This document shows positions 23,259 through 34,052 of a stretch of 64,000 nt of DNA, piece after piece. The notes beneath the pieces were generated by a model that saw only the letters and a program-made list of their open reading frames with translations, ran no database searches and was not told the origin of the DNA. Position numbers and translations under genes: made by a program. Source of the stretch: Perilla frutescens (taxonomy: Eukaryota > Streptophyta > Magnoliopsida > Lamiales > Lamiaceae). Numbering within the stretch: position 1 is the stretch's first letter; every line of letters starts with the position of its first letter. The DNA lies in the NCBI GenBank assembly GCA_026008535.1, contig BRKX01000014.1, positions 23,272,694 to 23,336,693 of the forward strand. Direction: 5' to 3'.

Positions 23259-24091
23259 TCTTTTTTTTTATATTCCATTCTTTTCTTTTTTCTTTTTGAT
23301 TTTTTTATAGTTAGGATATTTTGGTCCAAAACAACTAAAATAAACATGTTTAAAAAATAAGTAGTTAAAATAAATTTTTTCAAAGTTTCACGTGGCTAAA
23401 AATAAAGTTGGCTAGCAGGAGATTTTCCATGTCCCCAGGCGCACCAGTTCCTGATTGAACGAACTTATGATTACCATTGAAATATAATATACGAAAATTT
23501 TCTGATATGTTTTCTTTAGTTTAGGATCATTCATATCGATAAGGGGTGGAAAGAAATTAAATGTGCAACAGCATCCCGGTTTTTCCGTAAAATATGAATA
23601 TTTGATATTTACATCCTTGGATTCAACTAAATAAATACATAAGAAGAATGGTTCAAGTTTTTTCTAGATCTTATCTAACAATTAGTCAAGAAAATCAGAT
23701 AAAGTGATGGACGCATGCAGGAGCAGGAGCAGGACAGGCAGCCAAAAAAGATGAGAGAGTCATTAAATTCAGCATTGACCTCAGAAGCAAAAGCCAATAT
23801 ATAGATGAGGAATCCAAAAGCCAAAATAACTGCAGTCACAATTTTTCAAGGAAACGGTACTTCCATTTGCTTTGAGTATTTGAGACCAAATAAGTCACAA
23901 ACATTATAATTTGCTATTAATTCACTTAATTCTGAATACACACGAACTAATTAAACAATTTCCAATCGCAGAGGCAGAGCACATTCAGCCAGATAAGTAT
24001 ATAAAGGCATTAAAGGCAATGTAGAGATGATCGATCACTCAAATTTTACTACTACGATTACTCAACAACCTGATCGAAAATGGATCACAAT
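23259..24091. other. 3' flank of the isomerase-like gene
   Basis: No gene or repeat is seen. The segment next to 24091 should hold the 3' untranslated region of the minus-strand gene; no strong AATAAA was identified. Confidence 0.5.
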
Positions 24092-24838
24092 TCACAATCT
24101 TGATACCACCTTACTCTGACTAGCATCATCCTCACCGGAATCCCCCACGGTCTCGTCGGAGCCGAGCACTGCCAACACGTCAGCAAGCACTGCTCTCCGG
24201 TTGGCGGCGTACACTTTCCCATCCCACTTCCTCCTGACTAAATCCATCCCCAGCTTCACCGCCGCATCCACGGTCTCCTCAGCGCTGCCGTGGGCAGAGT
24301 CCACAATCCCCCAATCCACCCCCACCGCTGCCGTGATCTTCGCCGCCGTCAAAACCACACTCCTCCAAATCTTGGGAGACCCAATCTTGTTCTTCACGAC
24401 TTGCACAAACCATCGGGGAATGTCGTAATTGATGTCGAGCTCGCTCATGTAGAGATACCCCCTGTCCTTCCGCATGAGGAGGTAGTCGTGGCTGAGGGCG
24501 AGGATGAAGCCGGCGGCGGAGGCGTGGCCAGTGACGGCGGCGATTGTGGGCATGGGGAGGGAGATGAGTTCCTCCACCAAGAGGCGGAGTTTCTTGGACA
24601 TAGTCTTGGATCGGAGTCGGGCTGGATCCGGGTCGGATAGTGCCCACGAGAGGTCGTAGCCGTTGGAGAAGAACTTGCCCTGAGCAGTGGTGATGAGGGC
24701 GGTGGAGCGCGTTGACTCGGACTTGGCCCGGGCGAGTGCGACCCGGATGGAGTCAATGAGTTCTGGGTTGAGGCGGTGCTCATCGCCGCCGGTGATTGTG
24801 AGGATGAAAACGTCGCCGCGTCTCTCCAGAGTGCACAT
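24092..24838 (-). CDS. Peroxisomal enoyl-CoA delta-isomerase-like protein (crotonase family)
   Basis: An intact 248-residue ORF without introns starts at the ATG at 24838. It is a crotonase fold protein: the first oxyanion-hole segment is KFFSNGYDLSWA (about residues 53-64) and the second is AAVTGHASAAGF (about 99-110), followed by ALSHDY. The SELDINYDIP segment (about residues 132-141) holds the Glu that acts as general base in plant delta3,delta2-enoyl-CoA isomerases. The C-terminus SRL is a peroxisomal targeting signal type 1. Length is close to the plant ECI proteins (about 240). The expected role is moving double bonds during beta-oxidation of unsaturated fatty acids in peroxisomes. Other crotonase activities cannot be excluded. 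A MITE sits just upstream. Confidence 0.88.
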   Translation of the reverse strand: MCTLERRGDVFILTITGGDEHRLNPELIDSIRVALARAKSESTRSTALITTAQGKFFSNGYDLSWALSDPDPARLRSKTMSKKLRLLVEELISLPMPTIAAVTGHASAAGFILALSHDYLLMRKDRGYLYMSELDINYDIPRWFVQVVKNKIGSPKIWRSVVLTAAKITAAVGVDWGIVDSAHGSAEETVDAAVKLGMDLVRRKWDGKVYAANRRAVLADVLAVLGSDETVGDSGEDDASQSKVVSRL

Positions 24839-24885
24839 CCCACCTCCACTTTACACACAATGAGAGGGTAGCTTGGGCTAAATGA

Positions 24886-24898
24886 ATGAATATATAGA
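24886..24898 (-). promoter_or_regulatory. Candidate TATA box of the isomerase-like gene
   Basis: Minus-strand TCTATATATTCATTC lies about 55 bp upstream of the start codon, which would leave a leader of about 25 bases. The Mutator-type MITE begins only 44 bp further upstream, so all other promoter elements must lie in or beyond that insertion. Confidence 0.45.
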
Positions 24899-24941
24899 TA
24901 TAATTAAGAATGACATAAATGAATATTGACTATTGTTTATG

Positions 24942-25614
24942 CGGCAAATCTCCTGTACATTAGGATGTATGGGTCTGCCCATCAGATGACCCGCTTTAAT
25001 CCGCTCATGATCCGCTCAAAAAACAAAACCGGTAAAATGTAAAGAGTACTAATTGTATCATTAAATAGTAACTGGTCTGCTACTTATCTTTTATGAGTTT
25101 ATGTAGTTTAAATTGTGATTTTTCATTCTAATTAATGTTTAGACTTTGAGGGGTAGGTTTTTTAGGGTTCATAGTTTTTTTGGGGGTTTAGGGTTTAGTA
25201 TTTTTTTTTGGTGTTTTTAGGGGTTTATTTTGTGTTTTTTTGGGGTGTTTTTAGAGGTTTATTTTGTGTTTTTTAGGGTTTTTTGGGTGTTTTTTGAGGT
25301 TTATTTTGTGTTTTTTAGGATTTTTTAGGAGGTGTTTTTAGGGGTTTATTTCAATTTTTAGGGTTCATTAACTGTATTTTAGGGTATACAATTTGGGGGA
25401 ATATAAAAAAAAAATTGAAAAATTGAAAAAAAAAATCAAAAAAAAAATCAAAAAAATAATAAAAAAATAGTACAGGCGCGTGTACCCCACGCGCCGCGCG
25501 TGGGCGCACGTGTGATGCACTCGCCTGCCGTAAAATATTTTTTTATATATATTGGGCCGTGTCGGGTCAGTCTGATGGGCCGGCCCATCAGACTAGTGTA
25601 CAGGAGACCTCCTC
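24942..25614. mobile_element. Mutator-type MITE with perfect 9-bp target duplication
   Basis: The 9-bp sequence TTGTTTATG flanks the element on both sides (24933-24941 and 25615-25623), the duplication length of Mutator-like elements. The ends are inverted copies: the left inner end reads TCTCCTGTACATTAG and the right one is the inverse of TCTCCTGTACACTAG, continuing to GCCCATCAGA(C)TGACCCG on both sides, about 55 bp. The centre is a G/T-rich repeat array plus a CGCG-rich patch (25,473-25,510). There is no ORF. It lies in the upstream region of the isomerase-like gene. Confidence 0.85.
25140..25375. repeat. G/T-rich degenerate tandem array inside the MITE
   Basis: Four to five imperfect copies of a unit of about 45-50 bp repeat the segments AGGGGTTTATTTTGTGTTTTTT and GGGTGTTTTTAG. 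TTTAGGG, the plant telomere unit, appears now and then but not in tandem, so this is not an interstitial telomere. Confidence 0.7.
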
Positions 25615-25689
25615 TTGTTTATGAAACAAAGCTGGAGACGGCTTTTTGGAGGAGAGATCTTATGTTCCTAACTTTGTGTAATAAATTTG

Positions 25690-26020
25690 TGCTAATATTA
25701 AACTTATATAATATTAATAATATTTTTTGTAAAAAAATAAAATTTATTATATTATAACTAATCATAATTAATATTTATTGCTAAAAATTAAAATTTTAAA
25801 AAATTATATACCTTAAGTTTGGAATAATCCACCCTAAAAATCAATTATATTAATTAAAAAGTGGAAATTAAATATTAAAAAAATAATTATAAATCCTAAT
25901 TGGGGTGGAATAAACCATAAATAAAATTGTAAAATTATGCTAAACCTAAAGAAATTAAAATTGAAGAAAAAAATGAAGAAAAGATAATAACTTTGAGCTT
26001 TGATACATGGTTGGTACACA
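25690..26020. repeat. AT-rich repeat, family copy 1
   Basis: The stretch shares the segment ATAATTATAAATCCTAATTGGGGTGG, then AATTGTAAAATTATGCTAAAC and AAATTAAAATTGAAGAAAAA, with two further copies at 32996-33290 (same orientation) and 33365-33655 (inverted). It lies just outside the copia LTR at 26086, while copy 2 lies just outside the other LTR. The class is unknown. Confidence 0.6.
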
Positions 26021-26085
26021 AATTGGAACTAGAGGATCTCAAGTGGCTCTTTTGATTGTTAAAAAAGAAAAAAAATGATATCTAT

Positions 26086-26284
26086 TGTAAATCGAACTCC
26101 AAATCATACTTAAGAAGTAAATAATAGAAAGTAGAAGAACCGAAAATATTGGGGGAAGAAAGATGATTTTATTCATCGGTGTATTTTTTTCATTGATGTG
26201 TTGATCTACACAAGATTACAAGATATATATAGGGCTAGAGTAGGGAACAAGTAATATCCATATATAATAAATATATTTATAACA
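26086..26284 (-). repeat. 3' LTR of the old copia element
   Basis: It reads TGTTATAAATATATTTATT at its minus-strand start and ends in TTTACA. It differs from its partner by substitutions and by a 14-bp indel near 26,245, so the element is old. Confidence 0.85.
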
Positions 26285-26929
26285 CTTCACCTTGGACCTT
26301 ACGATGTGATGTTCATACCTCGTTAAAAACCTCACTCAAAAACCTCGTAGGAAAAAATCAGTCGAGGAAAAGAGTGCATGATATATGTTTATATGAGTTG
26401 CATTAGTTGTCTCATTAAAAATCTTCACTAAGAAAACCCCCGTGGGAAAAACTTAATAAGGGAAAAAGAGTACAACCATTTAGCCATCAGGGCATAATGT
26501 AGACCTACAGTGTCTGAGTTTCAGGGCCTAATCTTTTAGATTATTTTGAAAATTATCGCTACCTTCAGGACCTAATCTTCTAGATTATTTTGAAAATTAT
26601 CGCTCCCCCTCAAAACTACAATCATCAGAGCTAACTTTAAATTTCACAACTCTTCTAGAGTTTATGTGGGTAAAAGAAAATAATATGTGTTACTTCAGGT
26701 AACCTTTAACTCACCCACTATTCATATGTGCAACACAAATACATTGTCTTTAAATAGACAATATGAGATAATATCATTCATCACGCTACACATAAAAATA
26801 AAATAAAATCAGTCTCAAATATGACAATATGGGGATTATACATATAGCCAACATTTGAATAGTCCACCAATGTTATGTTATTATTTATTTCGATAAATAA
26901 TATTTATAATTCAAAAATAATGGAGAATA

Positions 26930-27410
26930 TAGTAATCGGCATTCTAATGTCTCATTGTAAAAAAACACTAAATCTTGCTAGCAAATTATTTATAAATACG
27001 GTACCTGGCCAGGTAATCTTGCAAGATAAAATATTGTATGGAACTTCTGGTCCTAAAATATCCCCATTATCAACAATGAGTTTAAATAAATACTCATTCA
27101 CTTCAAGTGATATGACAAAATATTGGTGTGCTAAATAAAATTATTCATAAATAAAATATCAAAAATATTTCTCAAGTAGATTGACTAGTGTATAAAATCA
27201 CATCGGGGGATTCTCGATCTACATGCTGAGACAATACTTGGTATCATCCAAGTCTTTTATTTCAAATACTCATCTTTAGGCATGAATTAACTTTTCTCAT
27301 CATAGATGTTCCGATGTTATACAGGAAATTTTAACTCCATCAGGAATTTTCATATAAATATTATCGTTCAACGACCCAGATAAATATGCGGTCACAACGT
27401 CCATTAATTA
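26930..27410 (-). pseudogene. Decayed copia reverse transcriptase/RNase H segment
   Basis: On the minus strand DVVTAYLSGSLNDNIYMKIP (about 27,400-27,340) is the copia RT block that in intact elements reads like DVxTAFLxGxLxExIYM. Further on, a ...TWPGTVFINNLLARFS segment (about 27,020-26,960) corresponds to the TRPDIxFAVxLLARFS block before RNase H. Many stops separate the blocks. This fixes both family and orientation. Confidence 0.65.
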
Positions 27411-28541
27411 CATATCCAATGCTAAAAGTATTGTCATTTATAACATGTAGCGGAACGAAATTTCATTCTTAATAGGAGAATATAATTTATTAAAACATGG
27501 GTATCTGCGTAAACTCATGAACTACAACCTCTCTATATGTCTCACCACCTTGTCATTTCTCTTTCATAGAAATGATCATTTGTGTTCTACAGGGACAATA
27601 ATTGTTTAGTGGGTTGAGTTTTGCCTCAATTGTAACTTTTCATTTCATAGTGCTTCTGGCAATCAATTTTATTTTGGATCCAAATTATCATTATAAAAGC
27701 AATTGTGGAGGCAAATATGTTGTCGACAACTATGATATTTATGTTATAAGTTTCTTACATATTAATAAAACATACGGTACCTTCAATGTTAATATTAATC
27801 AGATCATTGTCATTTTCCATAATATTTCAAATTGGTTGTTCCGCAATCTCAGTATTATGATTATTTTGCGCACGTGCAAATATACTGAGATTTTCGTCTT
27901 TAGGACGATCCTCTTCAGGAGGTTCTAGGAGTTATTGCATATGTTTAATTTTGTTTTCCGCGGATTTTATATTTCAAATATTTTTTCTCTTCTAGTGTCA
28001 ATGAACTCTCTCGCTTCTGGCGTTGAGTAATTTAAATATACGTGGAACTTCCACTGTTTGTAATGCAAATATATTATAATAACTCGATCATGATAACTTT
28101 TGGCATTTAATAATACATTGAACTTCCAGTTCATATAGTGTGTGAAATTAATTTTCAACAAAAAATTATCAGCATTATTTCAGTCATATCTCCCCATATA
28201 ATGCCGATAAATAATTATAAAATCAACGTACCAATTTATAAATTGATCCCAATTATTGACTTTAGATAAGTCAAATATGACGGAATATACTCTTTGTTTT
28301 TCCATAAAGCTAATAAAGGTATGTTTTGGTGGTGATAGAAATAATTCATAGATGAGAAATGTTTCTTTTATTATTCACACACTAATATAAAGGGGATGAC
28401 CCAAACACTCATGCCATAATTTAAATTTTTGGGTCTTTAAATTTTTATTTATTTATCGCAACATAAATCATTTGGTTAAATAAAGGTATAATACAATCTT
28501 GATAACTTTTGAAAACTCAACTAGAGTAATATTCAAATCGA

Positions 28542-28568
28542 GATATATATATATATATATATATATAA
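28542..28568. repeat. (AT)n microsatellite
   Basis: About 27 bp of AT repeat, a dozen bases before the Helitron start. Confidence 0.9.
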
Positions 28569-28579
28569 TATTTAACAAA

Positions 28580-30785
28580 TCTATACCTATAAAAAAAGTG
28601 TGGATGTTTTTTACAAAATATGATTTGTCTATTATGTCCACAATTTGCACTTAATTTAAGGGTAAAAAAGTAATATAGTATATTACAATTTTTTTGTAAA
28701 TATAATATATTATATTTATTTCAATAGTTTTGTTATAATTGAACTCTACTACATAAAATTATCCCTAATATAAAATATTATAAATAATATTTTTTTGTAA
28801 TATAATATATTATATTTATTTCAATAGTTTTGTTAAAATTTATTGAAACTAAATTTCAACTTCTTTATTTATTGTCGGTCTTAGATAATGTTGACTGCAC
28901 CAACAAGACATGTAGATGATATATGCTGAACTATTAGAAAATATATCTATTAATGTGAAGAACGCCTAAAAAAAGTCAATGATGAAGATAAATATAAGAA
29001 TTGATTAATGTAGAAAAATTTGGGATCTCTATTTTGAAAGTTGTTGGACAAAGTTTTTAAAATACGGTTAATTGTAAAAAAAAATCACCAAATTTAAATG
29101 AATTTAAAATTTATACATTGCTTTTAAAATATTACAATAATAAATGATTGATTGGAAAAATAAATTTTAGATTTTGGTTCAAATGTTATGTTTTTCTAGC
29201 TTATTAATTTATAATTTGAGAAATTTAGAATATTGGTTGGTTTGATAATTATATATAACATATTTTATATTAGATTATTCAGTTAATTAACTACAATTCA
29301 TTAAATATATGGGGGGAGGAATGAATATTGCACAATTTTTTGGAATATGGATTATGTTGACTACCCATAATCATGTGACTGAGAATGAGCATATATAGTC
29401 CAATTACTGATAAAAGAATTGAAATAGAAGAATTGAATATTTACCACTTAGATTGAACTATTATTTATTTAACATAAATTCCCAAACTATTTAGCTAAAC
29501 ATAATATAGAACAATAATATAATACGTAGTTATATGTACAAGTGTTATACATTAGGATTTTTTTATAGAATGATATATATTATGTGTTGTGGTTGAATGA
29601 GATGATTAAACTCCTTGGGTGGAAGGAATGATATATATAGTACTACTAATTAAATTAGTTAGTCATTGAATCAAGAATTACAACTGCCAATCAAATTATA
29701 TTTTTCTTAAAAAAATTATAAACAATGTATAACATTTTGAAAAATATATTGAACATGAAACCTTGAACACAATATAACACAACAAACTATTGACCAAACT
29801 TTGAAATTTTATCATTTCTTTATCATTGAGCAACACATGTTGCTATAATAATAAAGTTTATATATAATTATAGATATATATATATATATATATATCTTTA
29901 AACACATGATATTTAAACATTCAAAATCATTTTAATTTAGTTAAGTTATTTTTAATTTTATTGTTCCATGTAGTCATTTATATTTCAATAAAAAAAAATA
30001 TAGTATTAAATGTATGTTTGGATAAAATACACACAAAAAAGTTAATATTTTGTGACATGTGTAATAATTAAAATAGTTCAACTGATTCAGTATATTGTGA
30101 TATCATACGTAAATTAATTGATAACATAGAGTTTAAAAATATAATTTACTTTTGAGATAAACTATATTAATTGATGTGTGATAAGGTGTTTTGTCATGAT
30201 AGTAAAAAATCATATAATTAATAATATTTTGAACTCATTAACTATTTAAATTATTTTAGTAAGTTTAATTAACTTTATACTGAAGCTTTCTGAAATAGAT
30301 GATGCAATATTTTGTGAATTTATATTAATTAAAAATTTGTATTTTATTAGACAGTAAAATAAAAATAAAAATTGGTGAATAGAAGATTTGAATTATATTA
30401 ATACATATATACGTCAACAATAAAAGGTTGAGAATATTGTTGTAAAAAAAGGATGTTGAGAAATGATACATGCATCCCTCTCTCTGTATGTGTGTGTGTA
30501 TTAAAACAACAAAAATATAAATAAATTAAAAGACTATAAATTCCGAGTTCGTGTTCGAATAGTTACAACTTAATTATATTTTATGTCTCTTATGTTTATA
30601 TCATCTTTCTGATTATTGATTAATCTAGAATTTTCAGATATTATTATATTTATAAAATGATATACATATATAAAATGTATTTTTTAATTGAATATTCAAA
30701 TTTAGTATAGTAAAATTATTCAAATTTTAATAATTAAGTTAAGTAAATTAGTTGAACGGCGTGCAGTGCACGCTTTATCTGCTAG
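28580..30785 (+). mobile_element. Non-autonomous Helitron
   Basis: The 5' end is TCTATACCTATAAAAAAAGT, starting with TC after an A. The 3' end is CTAG (30782-30785) followed by T. Twelve bases before CTAG ends, a hairpin GCGTGC-AGT-GCACGC (30,759-30,773) is present. TC start, terminal hairpin, CTRR end and insertion between A and T are the defining Helitron features; no target duplication is expected. No Rep/helicase ORF occurs, so it depends on another copy. It is inserted in the old copia element. Confidence 0.65.
28685..28840. repeat. Direct repeat inside the Helitron
   Basis: TATAATATATTATATTTATTTCAATAGTTTTGTTA occurs twice, at about 28,698 and 28,801, a distance of about 103 bp. Confidence 0.75.
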
Positions 30786-31283
30786 TATTAAACTAAAAGG
30801 ATGATATTATAACTTCAAAATCATCGAATGATGCTCAAATAATCATTGACATCACCATTTAGTCTTATTTGTTGCTGGCAAATTGACATAATCAAGTTAT
30901 GTTCATAACTTTGAAACTAATAAGTAGCATCATAAAATTCAACTTCAACAATCTCTGACAGAATTATACAAGTCATTAGTCTTGGCCTAAAAATGTTATT
31001 TTGAGTAAATGATTGAATTGAAAAATCCTTCAGGGATTGCATAATTTTCGGAAAAGTAATATTTTTCTTCAGGTTTTGATTTACATGGTGATGATAAATG
31101 ACTAATGTCTTCCCCTGTAGGTAATGCAAGAGTTTAAAATGTTTTATTAAAAATGAGGGAAGCAAAGTGATTTTCAATATAATATCCACTAGATAGGATA
31201 AGATAAAAATCTCACAATTATGCAAAAGATAATTGAATAAAAATAATTTCATCCTTAACCATGAATTTATATATTAATCATGA

Positions 31284-31860
31284 CACTACTACAGAACATG
31301 AATATATAACACTAGATACATAACGGTTTTAGCTAAAAACTGTTACAAACGAAGCATACGTAACAGTTTTTAGAAAAATCGTTACGTATGTGCGTGTCTT
31401 CATTTAGTATATATAACAGTTGCTATTAAACTGTTATGTATTGATGTGCTATATGTAACTATTTCTATATAATCGTTACATATGTGCGTATTTTTGAAAG
31501 ACCATATGTAACAGTTTATTATTAAACTGTTAGCTATGTGCGTATTTTGTTTTTATAACAGTTTGGCAACACTTCTCGAAAAACCGTTACAAAATCTTAG
31601 GCTAAAAATTTTGAAAAACCAAATTGGATAATTTTACAAATCTAAGAACCTTCTCACACCCCTCTTCTCTCAGATCTCAGATCTCAAATCCCCATTCACA
31701 GTTGAACAGAACAAGATAGGGTAATGAACCATCCAAAACCTTCTCTTTCCCAAATCATAAACTTTAAATCCCTAGTATTTTTCTTCTTCTCCCTTATCAT
31801 CGATGCCCATCCACAATATGGTATTTATTTTCAAATTTGAGGTATGTACGAGCAAAAAAA
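31284..31860 (+). mobile_element. CACTA-type transposon end fragment
   Basis: CACTACTACAGAA at 31284 is a CACTA terminal repeat. Over the next 310 bp at least four units of about 65 bp follow with inverted pairs such as AACGGTTTT/AAAACTGTTA and TACGTATGTGCGT, the expected subterminal repeats. A pyrimidine-rich leader-like stretch (31,640-31,690) comes next. No opposite end and no transposase were found, so it is truncated. Confidence 0.65.
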
Positions 31861-32689
31861 GGAGATTATTTCCTACTGGGCAATGCTAAATTAAGAATGA
31901 GACAAACAATCCCAAAATCATATGGAGTATTAAACCAAAAATAGGGAAATTTGATTCAAACTTGCAATTAAATAATTCGTATGAATTATATGGATTTTCT
32001 CTTTAAGCTACCATTCAAAAGAATATATATCAATTAGATTGTTCAACTACATAGTTTGAATACCCGAAATTCAACATCTCAACTTTCAAATTTTTTTTTC
32101 TCCGATGAAAACATATTCTTATATGAGTTGGGAGAATCTGATTGTATTGAACGTTAATATAAAAAAATGAACTAGGAGACATATTTTCCATCACTAGAAG
32201 TAGATAAATAATCATTCCTAACATAAATTTAAACTGAATTTCAAATCATATCAGATGATCATATCATCACCTAGCGTACATATATATAGTCAAATACTAT
32301 ATTTTACCTGATCGATTGTGTCAACTGACCATTTTTAAAGCAAATTTATGAGTTATATAAAAGCATCAACTGAAAACTTTTGACCATGAGCATATAGATG
32401 TCATATACCAAAAAGTAATTTTCCATAAGAGATTTAGGGTCAATGTTCGAATTCTGCACACGTTTTTTTTTTTTTAATCTTCAATGATTTCAGTACTAAT
32501 TCACGTCTTATTTACAAAACACACAATTAGTTATACAAATTTTCAAACCCACAATCACAATCAAATTCTAGATTTCTTAATTTTGATTTAGAAAAGTTAC
32601 CTCGCAGGAAAGATATGATTCTTTAATTTCCTATGGCATACCAATATTAATTCAAACTCAATTGGTTAGATATTCGTGCTGATAAGTGT

Positions 32690-32902
32690 TGTAAATTGAA
32701 CTCCAAAATCATACTCAAAAAGTAAATAACAGAAAGTAGAAGAACAGAGAATATTGGGGGAAGAAAGATGATTTTATTCATCAGTGTATTTTTTCATTGA
32801 TGTGTTGATCTACACAAGATTACAAGATATATATAGGGCTATAAACTAAACCCTAGAGTAGGAAACAAGTAATGTTTATATATAATAAATATATTTATAA
32901 CA
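32690..32902 (-). repeat. 5' LTR of the old copia element
   Basis: The 213-bp LTR starts (minus strand) TGTTATAAATATATTTATT and ends ATTTACA. It aligns with 26086-26284 along its length, including ATATTGGGGGAAGAAAGATG. The sequence after its inner end (ACTTATCAGCACGA on the minus strand) is a plausible primer site. Confidence 0.85.
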
Positions 32903-32995
32903 ATATCGACTATACTAGTATTTTTATTTTTGTAATGGATAAGACTGAAGACTGAAAGCTAGGGTTCAAATTTTCTTTTGCATTTTTTCATATTT

Positions 32996-33655
32996 ATAAT
33001 TTGAATAATATTTATCGTAAACTAAAATTAATTACAACATAAATAATCATAGTCAATATTTATCAAAAAAAATTATAAAATTTAATTTTGAAATAATCAA
33101 TCATAATAATGAATTATTAATTAAAAATTTAAAATTATATATTAAAAATAATTATAAACCCTAATTTGGTGGTGTGAACCTTAAAAAAATAATCGTAAAG
33201 TTAAACTAAATCACAAAAAAATAAAATTGAAAAAAAATAATACAAAAAAACTCACAATTGAAAGTGCAGCACGAAGTGTAACTAAAAGAGTACAATATGA
33301 AATCTCATGTGGAAAGCTGGAGAGTTAGAAGAACACGCGTGAAATTTCCCGTAATTCTCTCTATGTTACACTTTTGAATTATTAGTTTTTCTTGTATTTT
33401 TTTTTCTTCAATTTCATTTTTTTTGTGATTAAGTTAAATTTTACAATTATTTATTAGGGTTCACCTCATCCAATGAGGATTTATAATTATTTTTTTTATA
33501 TTTAATTTTTAGTTTTCAATTAATAATTCACTATTATAGTTTATTATTTAATAATTAAATTTTTAAATTTTTAATTTATTTTTTTGTTGATAAATGTTCA
33601 CTATGATTATTAATGTTTTAATTAAATTTTATTTTGTAATAAATATTATTAAAAT
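32996..33655. repeat. AT-rich inverted repeat, family copies 2 and 3
   Basis: The left arm 32996-33290 and the right arm 33365-33655 are imperfect inverted copies (AATAATTATAAACCCTAATTTGG on the left; the inverse of AATAATTATAAATCCTCATTGG on the right). A spacer of about 75 bp separates them. Both are related to 25690-26020. The arms also share AATTGTAAA/CGTAAAGTT-AACT and AAATGAAATTGAAGAA segments. It is gene-free. Confidence 0.65.
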
Positions 33656-33946
33656 TAAAAAATTAATAATGAAACAATGAGTGAAATACGAAGAAGTGCA
33701 ATAGAAAACTTGAACGAAGAAGAACTGGGGTGAGATGCAAGGAAGGGTGGACCCTGGATGGCTTCAAATCTCTTATGCCATACTCTATTACATATTTATA
33801 TCCTTAAATCATTTTTTTTACTTTATAATTAATATTTAATTTATGGACCATCCTTCCCCAACTATGGTATATTTAAAAAATTACAATAAAAAATTAGTGA
33901 TGACACATGATATTTAACATGGAAGAACAAAAGGATATGATCTCAG
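33656..33946. other. AT-rich stretch without a gene
   Basis: Nothing coding or repeated is recognised. Confidence 0.5.
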
Positions 33947-34052
33947 TTTTTTTTTAATTCACACATCTGACTTGTGATATTGAGGAGATTCGAATCCGTA
34001 ACCTTTGGTCTCGAAGCAATCTCACTCCATCACTAGGTCATTCCCACCGGGA
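33947..34052 (-). mobile_element. tRNA-derived SINE
   Basis: On the minus strand the element starts near CGGTGGGAATGACC. It has a box A-like TGACCTAGTGATGGAG (34040-34025) and a box B-like GGATTCGAATC (33997-33987), spaced about 40 bp as in RNA polymerase III promoters. It ends in an A-rich tail (poly-T on the plus strand, 33947-33955). No clear target duplication is seen, so it is old or short. Confidence 0.6.

Larger units (their letters stand above)
26086..32902 (-). mobile_element. Old Ty1/copia element with both LTRs, carrying later insertions
   Basis: Two related LTRs of about 200 bp bound the element (26086-26284 and 32690-32902). On the minus strand the region before the left LTR is the typical copia 3' untranslated segment (two blocks of ACTCTTTTTCCC, GTTTTTCCCACG and GTTTTTAATGAG type, 26,300-26,480). 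A purine tract GTCCAAGGTGAAG abuts the LTR. Decayed RT and RNase H sequence is seen at 26,930-27,410. A Helitron (28580-30785) and a CACTA fragment (from 31284) lie inside. ATATC occurs near both outer ends but is offset by three bases on the left, so the target duplication is doubtful. Confidence 0.7.

Noticed and set aside
24445..24858. Overlapping ORFs on both strands of the isomerase-like gene
   Set aside because: High GC content keeps alternative frames open; only the frame 24838-24092 has crotonase motifs.
25140..25375. Interstitial telomere
   Set aside because: TTTAGGG occurs only now and then and not in tandem; the repeat unit is longer and degenerate.
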